Part shown: one piece after another, positions 43,098 to 53,813 of the stretch | How the letters are laid out: every line of letters starts with the position of its first letter | Position numbering within the stretch: the first letter of the stretch is position 1 | Source of the DNA: Saccharomonospora piscinae | GTDB taxonomy: Bacteria > Actinomycetota > Actinomycetes > Mycobacteriales > Pseudonocardiaceae | Direction of reading: 5' to 3' | Length of the DNA: 64,000 nt | Assembly (NCBI RefSeq): GCF_005862235.1 | Contig: NZ_VCEK01000003.1 | Coordinates: forward strand, 726,079-790,078 | Notes under the pieces: model-generated | Databases searched by the model: none | Seen by the model: only the letters and a program-made list of their open reading frames with translations | Told to the model about the DNA's origin: nothing | Translations under genes and position numbers: made by a program

Positions 43098-44516
43098 GCG
43101 GGGGACCGCCGGGTACGGGACGAACGTGCTCGTGTTCTCGTCCACCGTGAGGCGTTTGCCGATCGTGGGGAACGCTCGCTGCGGGCAGGCCGGGCGCTCG
43201 CAGACCTTGCACCCCATGCCGATTGGAGTGGCGGCGGTCTGGTCGTCGAGGTCGAGGCCCGACGAGTAGACCAGCCGGCGCGCGTGCCGGAGTTCGCAGC
43301 CCAGCCCCACGGAGAACATCTTGCCGGGGCTGCCGTAGCCACCGATGTTGCGGGAGATGGTGCGGGCGATCCAGAAGTAGCTCTTGCCGTCGGGCAGGGT
43401 CGCCACCTGGGTCATCACCTTGCCCGGCCGGGTGAACGCCTCGTACACGATCCAGAGCGGGCATGCCCCGCCGACGCGCGAGAAGTGGAACCCGGCCGCC
43501 GACTGCCGCTTGGACATGTTGCCCGCGCGGTCCACCCGCACGAACGAGAACGGGATGCCCCGCAGTTTCGGGCGTTGCAGCGTGGAGAGGCGGTGGCAGA
43601 CGGTCTCGAACCCCACCCCGAAGTGGTCGCAGAGCAGCTCGATGTCGTAGCGGAACCGCTCCGCCGCGCTGTGGAAGGCGCGGTAGGGCAGGATCAGCGC
43701 GCCCGCGAAGTAGTTGGCGAGCCCGACCCTGGCGAGCGAGCGGGCGGGCGGTCCGGAGAACGCCCACGAGTCGGCCAACTCGGTGATGAGGTCGTCGTAC
43801 TCCAGCAGCGCGATCTGCGACGCCATCCGGAACGCCTGCTGGCCGATCCGCAGGGTGGGTGCCATGCGCAGCACCTTCCCGTCCGTCTCGTAGCGGTGTT
43901 GCTCACCGGCGGCGAGGTCGAGCCCTTCGCTGGTGACGGTGACGCCGTAGCGGTCCGCGAGGCGGTCGCGCAGGCCGTTGCGGATCTCGTCGCGGCGCAG
44001 CCCGAGCTCCGAGTACATCTTCTCGGCCCGTTCGTCGAGCTCGGCGACGTAGTTCTCGCGTTCGTAGAAGAAGTCCCGCACCTCCTCGTGGGGCAGCGGC
44101 AGTGCGGGGCTGCCGTGGGCGCCGCGCCCGTCCTCGGCGACCAGTGCGACGGTGGTCTCGACGGCGTTGCGGTAGCTGCGGTGCAGCTTGACCAGCGCCT
44201 CGGCCACGGACGGCAGGTTCTTCGCCAGGTCGTTGATCTCTCCGGGTGAGACGGCGGCGCCGAGGGACTCGTCGAGCAGGGCCTCGCGCACGTCGGCGAC
44301 CAGCCGGGAGGTGTCGTTGTCTGCGAAGAACTCGGCGTCGACCCCGAACGCCTCGGTGATGCGCAGCAGCACCGGAACGGTCAGCGGGCGGGTGTTGTGC
44401 TCGATCTGGTTGAGGTAGCTCGGCGAGATCTCCAGCAGCCGGGCGAGGTCGGCCTGGCTCATCGACCGGCTCTCGCGGAGGTGGCGCAGCCGTGCGCCGG
44501 CGAAAGTCTTGTCCAC
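43089..44516 (-). CDS. ramB: RamB-like regulator of acetate metabolism (ScfR, XRE-HTH)
   Basis: A 475-residue transcription factor of the short-chain fatty acyl regulator group; mycobacterial RamB is about as long. Residues 8-65 are an XRE helix-turn-helix (LRESRSMSQADLARLLEIS). The central part is the peptidase-like domain, without HExxH. The C-terminus holds a Cys cluster (GCKVCERPACPQRA), a hallmark of the group. It is divergent from aceA, as ramB and icl1 are close neighbours in Mycobacterium, and most likely represses aceA-aceB and itself. GTG 44516 is chosen by family length and AAGGA upstream; the frame is open to 44609. Confidence 0.92.
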   Translation of the reverse strand: MDKTFAGARLRHLRESRSMSQADLARLLEISPSYLNQIEHNTRPLTVPVLLRITEAFGVDAEFFADNDTSRLVADVREALLDESLGAAVSPGEINDLAKNLPSVAEALVKLHRSYRNAVETTVALVAEDGRGAHGSPALPLPHEEVRDFFYERENYVAELDERAEKMYSELGLRRDEIRNGLRDRLADRYGVTVTSEGLDLAAGEQHRYETDGKVLRMAPTLRIGQQAFRMASQIALLEYDDLITELADSWAFSGPPARSLARVGLANYFAGALILPYRAFHSAAERFRYDIELLCDHFGVGFETVCHRLSTLQRPKLRGIPFSFVRVDRAGNMSKRQSAAGFHFSRVGGACPLWIVYEAFTRPGKVMTQVATLPDGKSYFWIARTISRNIGGYGSPGKMFSVGLGCELRHARRLVYSSGLDLDDQTAATPIGMGCKVCERPACPQRAFPTIGKRLTVDENTSTFVPYPAVPRPE

Positions 44517-44580
44517 TGAATCGAATCCTTCGCGGAGGAATTCCTGTCCGGGAACGGTCAAGATCCCGGATTCCACGGCG

Positions 44581-44611
44581 TTGTGAACCTGCACGTTCGC
44601 AACGTTCACAA
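44581..44611. promoter_or_regulatory. Inverted repeat in the ramB leader, candidate RamB operator
   Basis: Perfect 8-bp arms TTGTGAAC (44581-44588) and GTTCACAA (44604-44611), 15-bp spacer containing GTTCGCAACG. It is 65 bp upstream of the ramB start and fits autoregulation. Confidence 0.5.
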
Positions 44612-44631
44612 GATGCTACGGAAAATTCGCA

Positions 44632-44646
44632 CAACTTGGCAAGTTG
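44632..44646. promoter_or_regulatory. Palindrome in the ramB-aceA control region, candidate RamB box
   Basis: CAACTTGGCAAGTTG: arms CAACTT and AAGTTG with a 3-nt centre. It contains TTGGCAA/TTGCCAA, related to the TTTGCAAA core of corynebacterial RamB boxes. It is central in the 217-bp divergent region. Confidence 0.55.
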
Positions 44647-44705
44647 GAGATCTGTTCTCGTTTCCGCTGCACATGTCATGGTCGTCGTTAACAGGCGAGT
44701 GATCG

Positions 44706-44722
44706 CAACGTTGGCAAAGTTG
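44706..44722. promoter_or_regulatory. Second TTGGCAAAGTT box, next to the aceA start
   Basis: CAACGTTGGCAAAGTTG repeats the element at 44632 with two changes and an extra 2 bp. It lies 11 bp upstream of the aceA ATG and just before GGAG, so a bound repressor would cover the initiation region. Confidence 0.5.
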
Positions 44723-44733
44723 GAGTGAGAGCC

Positions 44734-46032
44734 ATGACAGCGACGACAGGAACGCAGTCGAACCGCTTGCAGCAGGATGCGGCCGCCCTGGAGCAGGAGT
44801 GGAAGAACAACCCGCGCTGGCGGGATGTGAAGCGGTCGTACTCCGCCGCCGACGTCGTGAAGCTGAAGGGCAGCGTCGTCGAGGAGCACACGCTGGCCCG
44901 GCGCGGCGCCGAGAAGCTGTGGGACCTGCTCCACACCGAGGACTACATCCACTCGCTCGGCGCGCTGACCGGTAACCAGGCGGTGCAGCAGGTCCGCGCG
45001 GGTCTCAAGGCCATCTACCTCTCGGGCTGGCAGGTCGCGGCCGACGCCAACCTCTCGGGGCAGACCTACCCCGACCAGAGCCTGTACCCGGCCAACTCGG
45101 TGCCCGCCGTCGTGCGCCGCATCAACAACGCGCTGGGCCGCGCCGACCAGATCACCTGGGCCGAGGGCAACACCGACATCGACTGGTTCGCCCCGATCGT
45201 CGCCGACGCGGAGGCGGGCTTCGGTGGCCCGCTCAACGCGTTCGAGCTGATGAAGGGCATGATCGCGGCCGGTGCCGCCGGGGTCCACTGGGAGGACCAG
45301 CTGGCGTCCGAGAAGAAGTGCGGTCACCTCGGCGGCAAGGTGCTCATCCCGACCAAGCAGCACGAGCGCACGCTCAACGCCGCGCGGCTCGCCTCCGACG
45401 TGCTGAACGTCCCGTCGCTCGTGGTCGCCCGCACCGACGCTCAGGCGGCCACGCTGCTCACCAGCGACGTCGACGAGCGTGACCGCCAGTTCCTGACCGG
45501 CAACCGGACGTCCGAGGGCTTCTACGAGGTGCGTAACGGCATCGAGCCGTGCATCGAGCGCGGCCTCGCCTACGCCGAGTACGCCGACCTGCTGTGGATG
45601 GAGACCTCCACGCCGGACCTCGCCGTCGCGCGCAAGTTCGCCGAGGCGATCAAGGAGAAGCACCCGAACCAGATGCTGGCCTACAACTGCTCGCCGTCGT
45701 TCAACTGGCGCAAGCACCTGGACGACGCCACGATCGCCAAGTTCCAGCGTGAGCTGGGGCAGATGGGCTACAAGTTCCAGTTCATCACGCTCGCGGGCTT
45801 CCACGCCCTGAACTACTCGATGTTCGACCTCGCGCACGGGTACGCCTCCGACGGCATGTCGGCCTACGTCGATCTCCAGGAGCGCGAGTTCGCCGCCGAG
45901 GAGCGCGGCTACACCGCCACCAAGCACCAGCGCGAGGTGGGCACCGGCTGGTTCGACCAGGTGAGCACAGCGCTGAACCCGGAGAGCTCCACGACGGCGC
46001 TGACGGGCTCCACCGAAGAGGCCCAGTTCTGA
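44734..46032 (+). CDS. aceA: Isocitrate lyase
   Basis: First enzyme of the glyoxylate shunt: isocitrate to glyoxylate and succinate. The 432 residues match class I ICL of actinobacteria. The catalytic loop is KKCGH with Cys196; the metal-site motifs are [10 protein letters not shown] and VHWEDQ, and [13 protein letters not shown] and [12 protein letters not shown] are conserved. ATG 44734 follows GGAG by 8 nt. It is divergent from ramB and 60 bp upstream of aceB, and is probably derepressed on acetate or fatty acids. Confidence 0.97.
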   Translation: MTATTGTQSNRLQQDAAALEQEWKNNPRWRDVKRSYSAADVVKLKGSVVEEHTLARRGAEKLWDLLHTEDYIHSLGALTGNQAVQQVRAGLKAIYLSGWQVAADANLSGQTYPDQSLYPANSVPAVVRRINNALGRADQITWAEGNTDIDWFAPIVADAEAGFGGPLNAFELMKGMIAAGAAGVHWEDQLASEKKCGHLGGKVLIPTKQHERTLNAARLASDVLNVPSLVVARTDAQAATLLTSDVDERDRQFLTGNRTSEGFYEVRNGIEPCIERGLAYAEYADLLWMETSTPDLAVARKFAEAIKEKHPNQMLAYNCSPSFNWRKHLDDATIAKFQRELGQMGYKFQFITLAGFHALNYSMFDLAHGYASDGMSAYVDLQEREFAAEERGYTATKHQREVGTGWFDQVSTALNPESSTTALTGSTEEAQF

Positions 46033-46092
46033 GGAGGTGGCACGGTCGGCGCGACCGGCCGTGCCACCCGTACGGCTCGAAGGGGACGAGAC

Positions 46093-47694
<1,602 letters not shown>

Positions 47695-47740
47695 CCCGAG
47701 CGGACCGCCCGGCTGCCGGACCAGCGCCGTGGAGGTCGCC

Positions 47741-47782
47741 CACCGCGGAGGCCGGAACCCACGTCATCCGGCCTCCGCGGTG
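47741..47782 (+). terminator. Hairpin after aceB
   Basis: Perfect 15-bp stem CACCGCGGAGGCCGG (47741-47755) with CCGGCCTCCGCGGTG (47768-47782), loop 12 nt, 46 bp after the aceB stop. No T-run is present. It separates aceAB from the DUF5313 gene. Confidence 0.8.
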
Positions 47783-47808
47783 TTGTCCGCGCGTCCTACG
47801 GTGGAGCG

Positions 47809-48204
47809 GTGGCACGTCGACGACCCAATCCGATCCAGTGGCTCTGGTACGCCGCGGGCGGCAGGCTGCCGTCCGAGTTCCGGCAGTGGGTGCTGCACGA
47901 CGTGTCGAGCCGGTGGTACCTGTGGCGGCACGCCGGGCGCAGCACGGTGCTGGTGGGTCCGCTCACGGTGGTGTGGCTGCTGCTTCCGGGGCCGTTGTGG
48001 CTGCGGCTGCTGCTCTGCCTGATGGCCGCGCTGGTGGGCTACTTCTACTCGTTCGCCTACGCCGACGAGGCGTGCGAGCACCGGGTCGTCAAGCACGGCT
48101 TCCCGCACGGCACCGCGAGGGCGACCCGGCAGGCCGCGAGGGCGGAGGCCGAAGCCGACGTGCGGGCGCGCTACGTGGCGCGCTACCGCGCGGGGACCGA
48201 ATGA
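47809..48204 (+). CDS. DUF5313 membrane protein
   Basis: A 131-residue protein of the actinobacterial DUF5313 family. Its N-terminus RPNPIQWLWYAAGGRLP and VLHDVSSRWYLWRH are the family signature. Two hydrophobic segments follow (about residues 45-80), then a basic, helical tail with repeated Arg/Ala. Function is unknown. GTG 47809 is the start; the gene ends 44 bp from the convergent glycosyltransferase. Confidence 0.83.
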   Translation: MARRRPNPIQWLWYAAGGRLPSEFRQWVLHDVSSRWYLWRHAGRSTVLVGPLTVVWLLLPGPLWLRLLLCLMAALVGYFYSFAYADEACEHRVVKHGFPHGTARATRQAARAEAEADVRARYVARYRAGTE

Positions 48205-48248
48205 ATGGTGCGGGGTAGAGCCGTAAAGGCCGGTGTTCTCAGCGGGCC

Positions 48249-49502
48249 TCAGGGCTCGAACGCGTTGCCCGTGGCGATCTTGGGTCGCCCCGGGGTGTGC
48301 GGCGGCGCGGGCCGTGTCCTGCGGTACACGCGCACGGTCTCCTCGGCGATCCGCGTCCAGTCGAAGTCGGTGGCCAGCCGTGACCGGGCGGCGCGCGCCC
48401 GGTGGGACGCCGCGTCGCCGTCCGCGAGCACCGCGTTCACCGTGCGCACGATGCCGTCGACGTCACCGGGTGGGAACGCGAGCCCGGTCTGGCCGTCCAC
48501 GACGAGTTCGGCGAGGCCGCCCGCCGTGGACGCCACGAGGGGGGCTTTCGCGGCGGCGGCTTCGAGCGCGACGATGCCGAACGGTTCGTAGCGGCTGGGC
48601 AGGACCACGGCGTCGGCCGCCGACAGCACCGCACGCAGTTCGGTGTCGGGCAGGTGGCCCACGAAGTCCACCGCACCGTCCAGCGACAGCCGGGCGGTCT
48701 GGTCCACGAGCTCGTCGCGATGGCGCCCCGCTCCCGCGACCACCAAACGTGTGCCGGGATGACTGTGGCGGATCAGCGGCAGCGCCGCCAGCAGGTCCTG
48801 CACGCCCTTCTCCCACTCCAGCCTGCCGAAGTACAGCAGCAGCGGGGCGTCGTGGCCGCCGTGCCGCGTGCGTGCCCGCGCGACCTGGGCGTCCGCCACC
48901 CGCCAGGTGCGTTCCTCGATGCCGTTGTGGATGACCGTGACGGCCTCGCAGGGCACCTCGAACAGGTGCGCCACCTCGCGGCGCATCGCCTCCGAACAGG
49001 TGATCAGCGCGTCGACCCGGTTGGCCAGCCACCACTCCGCCGAGTGAATCTGCTGGTTCAACGGGTGCGACAGCCAGCCCGAGTGCCGTCCCGCCTCTGT
49101 GGCGTGGATGGTGCCCACCAGCGGTGCGCGCGCCGCCTCGGCCAGTGCGATGGCCGGGTGGGTGACGAGCCAGTCGTGCGCGTGTACGACCTCGGGGCGC
49201 CAGGCCCGGAACAGCTCGGTTCCGGCGCGGACCATCGCGTGCCCCATCGCGAGCGTCCACGCCACCAGGTCGCGTTCGAACGTCACGTGCAGTGGGTCCT
49301 CGGCGACCCGGATGAGGCGCACCCCGTCGACGACCTCGTCGGTGGTGGGATGGGTTTCCGCGTCGGTGCCCGCGGCGTGGCGGCAGAGCACCACGACCTC
49401 GTGCCCCGCGCTCGCCAGGTGCCGGGCCAGCGCGTGGACGTGCCGGGCGAGCCCCCCGACCACCACCGGCGGGTACTCCCACGACAGCATCAGCACGCGC
49501 AT
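48249..49502 (-). CDS. GT4 glycosyltransferase (Rv3032-like alpha-glucan synthase)
   Basis: A 417-residue GT-B transferase. The donor-side motif is VVLPSRYEPFGIVALEA, with the E-x7-E pair at its centre; LMLSWEYPPVVVGGLARHV is the acceptor-side GG loop; YFGRLEWEKG opens the second Rossmann domain. It resembles mycobacterial Rv3032, which extends the alpha-1,4-glucan of methylglucose lipopolysaccharide and glycogen. The next minus-strand genes are GH57 and a methyltransferase, the same order as Rv3031 and Rv3030, with a GH2 gene wedged between. Substrate inferred from synteny. Confidence 0.88.
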   Translation of the reverse strand: MRVLMLSWEYPPVVVGGLARHVHALARHLASAGHEVVVLCRHAAGTDAETHPTTDEVVDGVRLIRVAEDPLHVTFERDLVAWTLAMGHAMVRAGTELFRAWRPEVVHAHDWLVTHPAIALAEAARAPLVGTIHATEAGRHSGWLSHPLNQQIHSAEWWLANRVDALITCSEAMRREVAHLFEVPCEAVTVIHNGIEERTWRVADAQVARARTRHGGHDAPLLLYFGRLEWEKGVQDLLAALPLIRHSHPGTRLVVAGAGRHRDELVDQTARLSLDGAVDFVGHLPDTELRAVLSAADAVVLPSRYEPFGIVALEAAAAKAPLVASTAGGLAELVVDGQTGLAFPPGDVDGIVRTVNAVLADGDAASHRARAARSRLATDFDWTRIAEETVRVYRRTRPAPPHTPGRPKIATGNAFEP

Positions 49503-49572
49503 ACGGCGAGGTTACTCACCGGTTGCGCTGTGGGGGGCGCCCAGTCCCCCACCTGTGCCAGCATCGGAGTCG

Positions 49573-51318
49573 ATGAGCGGACACGTGACCTCGCTGCCGT
49601 ACACGCCGTGGACCTACCAGGTGAACCCGGACAACGCCCTGCCCGAACACCCCCGCCCGCAGCTCACCCGCCCCCGCTGGCGCACCCTCAACGGCCTCTG
49701 GGACTACGTGGGCCGCGACGCCGAAGGCACCGTTCGCCGTGGTGAGCGCATTCTCGTGCCTTACGCACCGGAGTCGCGGCTGTCGGGAATCGGCCGCCGC
49801 GACGAGGCCATGTGGTACCGGCGGACCGTGGACGTGCCGTCGGACTGGCGCGACGGCAGGGTCCTGCTGCACTTCGGTGCCGTGGACCAGATCGCCACCG
49901 TGTGGGTGAACCACCAGCGGCTGGCCCGGCACGAGGGCGGCTACACCGCGTTCAGTGTGGACATCACCGACGTGCTGCGGCCCGACGCGGACCAGGAGAT
50001 TCTGGTCAGGGCCGACGACGAGGGCAACCGTGGCACGTTTCCCGTCGGCAAGCAGGCCAACCAGCCCGGCGGCATCCTCTACACCGGCTGCTCGGGAATC
50101 TGGCAGACCGTGTGGCTCGAAGCCGTGCCCACGGTGCATGTGACCGACCTCGACCTCGCGGTGGACCTGCGTGGCGCCGACGTCACCGCCCACGTCGCCG
50201 GGCTCGGCCACGACACGGACGCGCGCGTGGACGTCTCGGTCACGACAGGCGGCGAGCAGGTCGCGGCCATCCGCGGCCGGGCGGGCACGCCGTTGCGGGT
50301 CGAGGTGCCCGATCCGCGCCCGTGGAGTCCCGACGACCCGCACCTCTACGACCTCGCCGTGCGCGTGCTCGACCCCGACGGGGCGGTGCTCGACGAGGTG
50401 GCGAGCTATGTCGCGCTGCGCACCGTCGGCCTGCGTGCCGACGGGGACGGTCCGCCGCGCATCCTGCTCAACGACCGGCCCGTGTTCTTGAACGCGCCGC
50501 TCGATCAGGGTTACTGGCCCGACGGCGGCTACACCGCTCCCACCGACGAGGCGCTGCGCTACGACCTGGAACGCACCAAGGCACTCGGCTTCAACAGCGT
50601 CCGCAAACACGTGAAGGTGGAACCACTGCGCTGGTACCACTGGGCCGACCGGCTGGGACTGCTCGTGTGGCAAGACATGCCGTCGCTGCCGGTCGTGCTG
50701 GACAACCCTCCGGGCCCGCAGCCCGCCCCGGTGGCCACCGCGCGCCGCCGGTTCGAGGCCGAGTTGCGGGACATGCTCCACCAGCTGCGCAACGTCCCGT
50801 CACTGGCGCTGTGGGTGGTGTTCAACGAGGGATGGGGCGAGTACGACACGGCGCGGATCACCGCGGAGGTCAAGGCCGCCGACCCGACCAGACTCGTGGT
50901 GGCCGCCAGCGGCGTGAACTGCTGCCACTCGCATCCCGACACGGGCGCGGGCGACGTCTACGACGACCACACCTACGTCGGCCCCGGCCAGCCCGAGGTG
51001 ACCGGCGGCCGGGCTGTCGTCGACGGCGAGTTCGGCGGGGTCGGTCTCGTCGTCGAGGGACACGTCTGGCCGGGCGAGCCGATGGCGTACGAGATGGCCG
51101 CCGACCGCGACCGGCTCACCGCGCGCTACGTCGAACTGAGCGAGGAACTGGAGACGCTGGCGCGTGCGGGGCTCTCCGGCGCCGTGTACACCCAGCTCAC
51201 CGATGTGGAGAACGAGGTGAACGGACTGCTCACCTACGACCGCAGGGTGACGAAGGTCGCGGTCGTCGAGGTGGCCGAGCGCAACCGGGCCGTCACCGCC
51301 GCGGGCTCGCCCGAGTGA
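49573..51318 (+). CDS. GH2 family glycosidase (beta-galactosidase/glucuronidase-like)
   Basis: A 581-residue glycoside hydrolase with the GH2 order: sugar-binding jelly roll (MWYRRTVDVPSDW), immunoglobulin-like domain, then TIM barrel. Acid/base Glu419 is in VVFNEGWGE and the probable nucleophile is Glu486 in VDGEFGG. It has no signal peptide and probably works in the cytoplasm. The specificity is not readable; the short length is nearer beta-glucuronidase than LacZ. ATG 49573. It faces the other way inside the conserved GT4-GH57 block and its last 26 bp overlap the GH57 3' end. Confidence 0.88.
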   Translation: MSGHVTSLPYTPWTYQVNPDNALPEHPRPQLTRPRWRTLNGLWDYVGRDAEGTVRRGERILVPYAPESRLSGIGRRDEAMWYRRTVDVPSDWRDGRVLLHFGAVDQIATVWVNHQRLARHEGGYTAFSVDITDVLRPDADQEILVRADDEGNRGTFPVGKQANQPGGILYTGCSGIWQTVWLEAVPTVHVTDLDLAVDLRGADVTAHVAGLGHDTDARVDVSVTTGGEQVAAIRGRAGTPLRVEVPDPRPWSPDDPHLYDLAVRVLDPDGAVLDEVASYVALRTVGLRADGDGPPRILLNDRPVFLNAPLDQGYWPDGGYTAPTDEALRYDLERTKALGFNSVRKHVKVEPLRWYHWADRLGLLVWQDMPSLPVVLDNPPGPQPAPVATARRRFEAELRDMLHQLRNVPSLALWVVFNEGWGEYDTARITAEVKAADPTRLVVAASGVNCCHSHPDTGAGDVYDDHTYVGPGQPEVTGGRAVVDGEFGGVGLVVEGHVWPGEPMAYEMAADRDRLTARYVELSEELETLARAGLSGAVYTQLTDVENEVNGLLTYDRRVTKVAVVEVAERNRAVTAAGSPE

Positions 51319-52831
51319 GCAGGTCGCGGGCGTCGAGGTGCCCGAACGGCCGGTCGGTGCCGCGGTAGGCCCCGGCCAGTGCCGTCGCGTCGCCGGTCCG
51401 GCCGTCGTGCAGCGCGGCGGCCAGCCGGTCGAAGCGCTCGACGTGGTCGTGCGCGCGGCGACGTGCGTAGTCGGCCGCCGAGTCCTTCGTCACCATGAAC
51501 GCCCAGTCGCTCGACAGGGCCAGCATCGCCTCGGTCACGGCCTGGTCGGCCACCGCGTCGCGCGCGCCCCCGGGATGGCCGAGGCGAAGTAGCCGTCGTT
51601 GCAGCGCGGCGTTCGTCTCCACCAGGTCGGCGACCTGCTCGCCGTCCCAGACCCGCCAGTCCTTGCCCGAACCCCAGGACGAGGCGGGCAGCTCGACGGG
51701 ACCGCCGAGGTGGCCCGCGTTGAGCGCACCGCGCAACGTCGTCACCCTGACTCCGGCTTCCGGCAGGGCGCGCAGCACCGCTTCGAGCCACTGTGGACCT
51801 TCGTGCCACCAGTGGCCGAACAGTTCGGTGTCGTAGGCGGCCACGACGAGCCCCGGGCGGCCGTCGCGCTCCCGCAGCGACCGCAGCCTGCGGACGACCG
51901 TCTCGACGAAGTCCTTGACGTGCAGCCGCAGGGCGTCGGCGGCCAGCGCCGGATCGTACGGTGCCTTGTCGGGCGGCGCGATGTGCTTTCCCGTCACCCG
52001 CGACGGTTTGAGGCCGACCTCGTGGTCCCACGTGTGGAAGTCGCGGTAGGCGTCGTGTCCCGGATATCCGGCCTTCGGCGACCACACCCGGTACGTCACG
52101 TCGAGGTCGCGGCCGAAGCACACGACGTCGGAGGACCCCACGGTGCGGGCGGTGGCGGTGTCACCGCGCAGCGACGGCCCGTCGACGAGGAAGCGCGCGA
52201 CACCCGCGTCGGCGTAGCCGTGCTCCATGCCGGGCGCGTAACCGCACTCGGGGGCCCAGATCCCTTCGGGGCGGTGACCGATCCGCAGTGCCGTGTCGGT
52301 CAGGCCGGTGCGCAGGGCGAACGAGCGCACCGCCGGGTCGAGCAGCGGCTGAAAGGGGTGGGCGGCCGGACCGCCCAGCAGCTCCACCACGCCCGAGTCC
52401 ACCAGGGACCGCAGTACCGGGGAGAACCCGTGCCGCCAGTGGGTCTCCGCCTCGGCGAGCACGTGGTGCGCCGCACGGTGTTCCGCGGCGGCGAGGTCGG
52501 ACAGCAGGTCGTTTCCCCGCCACAGCCCCGCCGCGTGCTGCGCGCGCAGGGTCCAGTCTCCGAGCCAGTCGTGGAACGCGCGCAGCGTGTAGGGATCGTC
52601 GAGCTGGGCGGCCAGCACCGGGGTGACGCCGAGCGTCAGCACGTCGTGGCGGCCCTCGTCGGCGAAGCGCCGCAACAGGTCGACCACCGGCACGTACGAG
52701 TGCGCCCACGCCTGGTACAGCCACTCCTCGCCGACGGGCCACCTGCCGTGGTGCGGCAGCCACGGCAGATGGCTGTGCAGCACCAGGCAGAAGGTGCCCT
52801 CGGTCTCCGTCCCCGCCGTCGCCCCGGTCAC
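51293..52831 (-). CDS. GH57 alpha-glucan branching enzyme (Rv3031-like)
   Basis: A 512-residue GH57 protein with DUF1957 region. Conserved blocks: HSHLPW (residues 19-24), GIWAPECGYAPG with nucleophile Glu195, and AAYDTELFGHWW with acid/base Asp334. The C-terminal helical part holds SSDWAFMVTKDSAADYA, typical of branching enzymes. It makes alpha-1,6 branches in glucans; Rv3031 does so for methylglucose lipopolysaccharide. GTG 52831 overlaps the stop of the methyltransferase gene (GTGA), so they are coupled. Confidence 0.9.
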   Translation of the reverse strand: MTGATAGTETEGTFCLVLHSHLPWLPHHGRWPVGEEWLYQAWAHSYVPVVDLLRRFADEGRHDVLTLGVTPVLAAQLDDPYTLRAFHDWLGDWTLRAQHAAGLWRGNDLLSDLAAAEHRAAHHVLAEAETHWRHGFSPVLRSLVDSGVVELLGGPAAHPFQPLLDPAVRSFALRTGLTDTALRIGHRPEGIWAPECGYAPGMEHGYADAGVARFLVDGPSLRGDTATARTVGSSDVVCFGRDLDVTYRVWSPKAGYPGHDAYRDFHTWDHEVGLKPSRVTGKHIAPPDKAPYDPALAADALRLHVKDFVETVVRRLRSLRERDGRPGLVVAAYDTELFGHWWHEGPQWLEAVLRALPEAGVRVTTLRGALNAGHLGGPVELPASSWGSGKDWRVWDGEQVADLVETNAALQRRLLRLGHPGGARDAVADQAVTEAMLALSSDWAFMVTKDSAADYARRRAHDHVERFDRLAAALHDGRTGDATALAGAYRGTDRPFGHLDARDLLTRASPRR

Positions 52832-53604
52832 GGTCGCACCGCCACGGCCACGAGGTCCAGGGTCGCGTCGAGGTGGTCGTCGTGGAGATCGAAGTCCTCA
52901 GCGGTGATCGACTCGATGTCGGCGAGCAACTCCGGTGGCCACTCGGCCTGCCCCGGCAGGCTGCCCAGCACCACCGCGAGCTGCGCGTCGATCAGCGAGC
53001 CACCATGGCGGCGGTCCAGCACCGCCAGCGCGGTGCCGTGCCGGAGGCCGCGCAGGCTCTCCACGGCGAAGCCCGCGCCGTGGAGCAGAGTGTCGAGTTC
53101 GGACGGAGCGAGTTCCCTGGTGTGAAACGGATTGAGTGGCGTGTCGGAGTCCGGCGTGAAGGTCAACCGGTTCGGCGTGGTCACCAGCAGCCGCCCGCCG
53201 GGACGCAGCACCCGGCGGCATTCGGCGAGAAACGCCTCCTGGTCCCACAGGTGCTCGATGACCTGGAGGTTGGCGATCACGTCGACCGACGCGGTCCGCA
53301 GCGGCAGGAACGCCAGGTTCCCCCGCACCGCGTGTGGCGCGGAGTACCGCCGCGCCACGTGGCTGGTCGTCGGTGCGTCGTAGTCGAGCGCGATCACCCG
53401 ATCGGCGGAGCGGGCCAGCAGCGCGGCGCCGTAGCCCTCACCGCAGCCTGCCTCCAGCACCACGGCGTCCCGGCAGAACGGCTCCAGCGCGAGGTAGGCG
53501 GCCTCGTGCCTGCGGAACCAGTAGTTCTCCTCGGCGACGTCCGGCACCGTGCGCTCGCCGGTGAGGTGCAGCGCGATGGCCCGCTGCGCGATGACCCGTG
53601 ACAC
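52828..53604 (-). CDS. SAM-dependent methyltransferase (Rv3030-like)
   Basis: A 258-residue class I methyltransferase: motif I VVLEAGCGEGYGAALLA, VIALDYD, IANLQVIEHLWDQEAFL and VLRPGGRLLVTTPN. It lies first in the operon with the GH57 gene, as Rv3030 does, and may act in methylglucose lipopolysaccharide synthesis. In Mycobacterium the role of Rv3030 itself is not fully settled. The start is GTG 53604 with AGGAG about 9 nt upstream; the frame is open to 53799 but the added residues look noncoding. It is divergent from the SnoaL-like gene. Confidence 0.85.
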   Translation of the reverse strand: MSRVIAQRAIALHLTGERTVPDVAEENYWFRRHEAAYLALEPFCRDAVVLEAGCGEGYGAALLARSADRVIALDYDAPTTSHVARRYSAPHAVRGNLAFLPLRTASVDVIANLQVIEHLWDQEAFLAECRRVLRPGGRLLVTTPNRLTFTPDSDTPLNPFHTRELAPSELDTLLHGAGFAVESLRGLRHGTALAVLDRRHGGSLIDAQLAVVLGSLPGQAEWPPELLADIESITAEDFDLHDDHLDATLDLVAVAVRP

Positions 53605-53727
53605 AGGCGCGTTCTCCTGCCGCTCGTCGAGTGGTCCGCCATGCCGTGAACGACCGCTCACGGCACCCCGTGGCACGGTAGCCGACGCGGGCGGGCACGG
53701 TCGCGAGAACCTGTGCGAGCCGGGGAG

Positions 53728-53758
53728 TTGACCTCCAGCGCACTGGAGATTGGAGAGT
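53728..53758 (+). promoter_or_regulatory. MerR-type promoter/operator upstream of the SnoaL-like gene
   Basis: TTGACC (53728-53733) is a consensus -35 box. Directly after its start lies the palindrome CTCCAG-CGCA-CTGGAG (53733-53748), placed as in MerR-family operators, between -35 and a weak -10 (GAGAGT, 53753-53758; 19-bp spacer). The over-long spacer is the MerR hallmark. The start codon is 55 bp beyond. No MerR gene lies in this window. Confidence 0.55.
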
Positions 53759-53813
53759 GGAAGCAATCCCGGCCGAGACCTCGGCAGGGCCCACCTCACC
53801 CCAGGAGATTGCC

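Noticed and set aside
42944-43150. Peptide with CGHGxxx repeats encoded by the 21-bp array
   Set aside because: The period is a multiple of three, so one frame must repeat; there is no ribosome site and the frame runs into ramB antisense.
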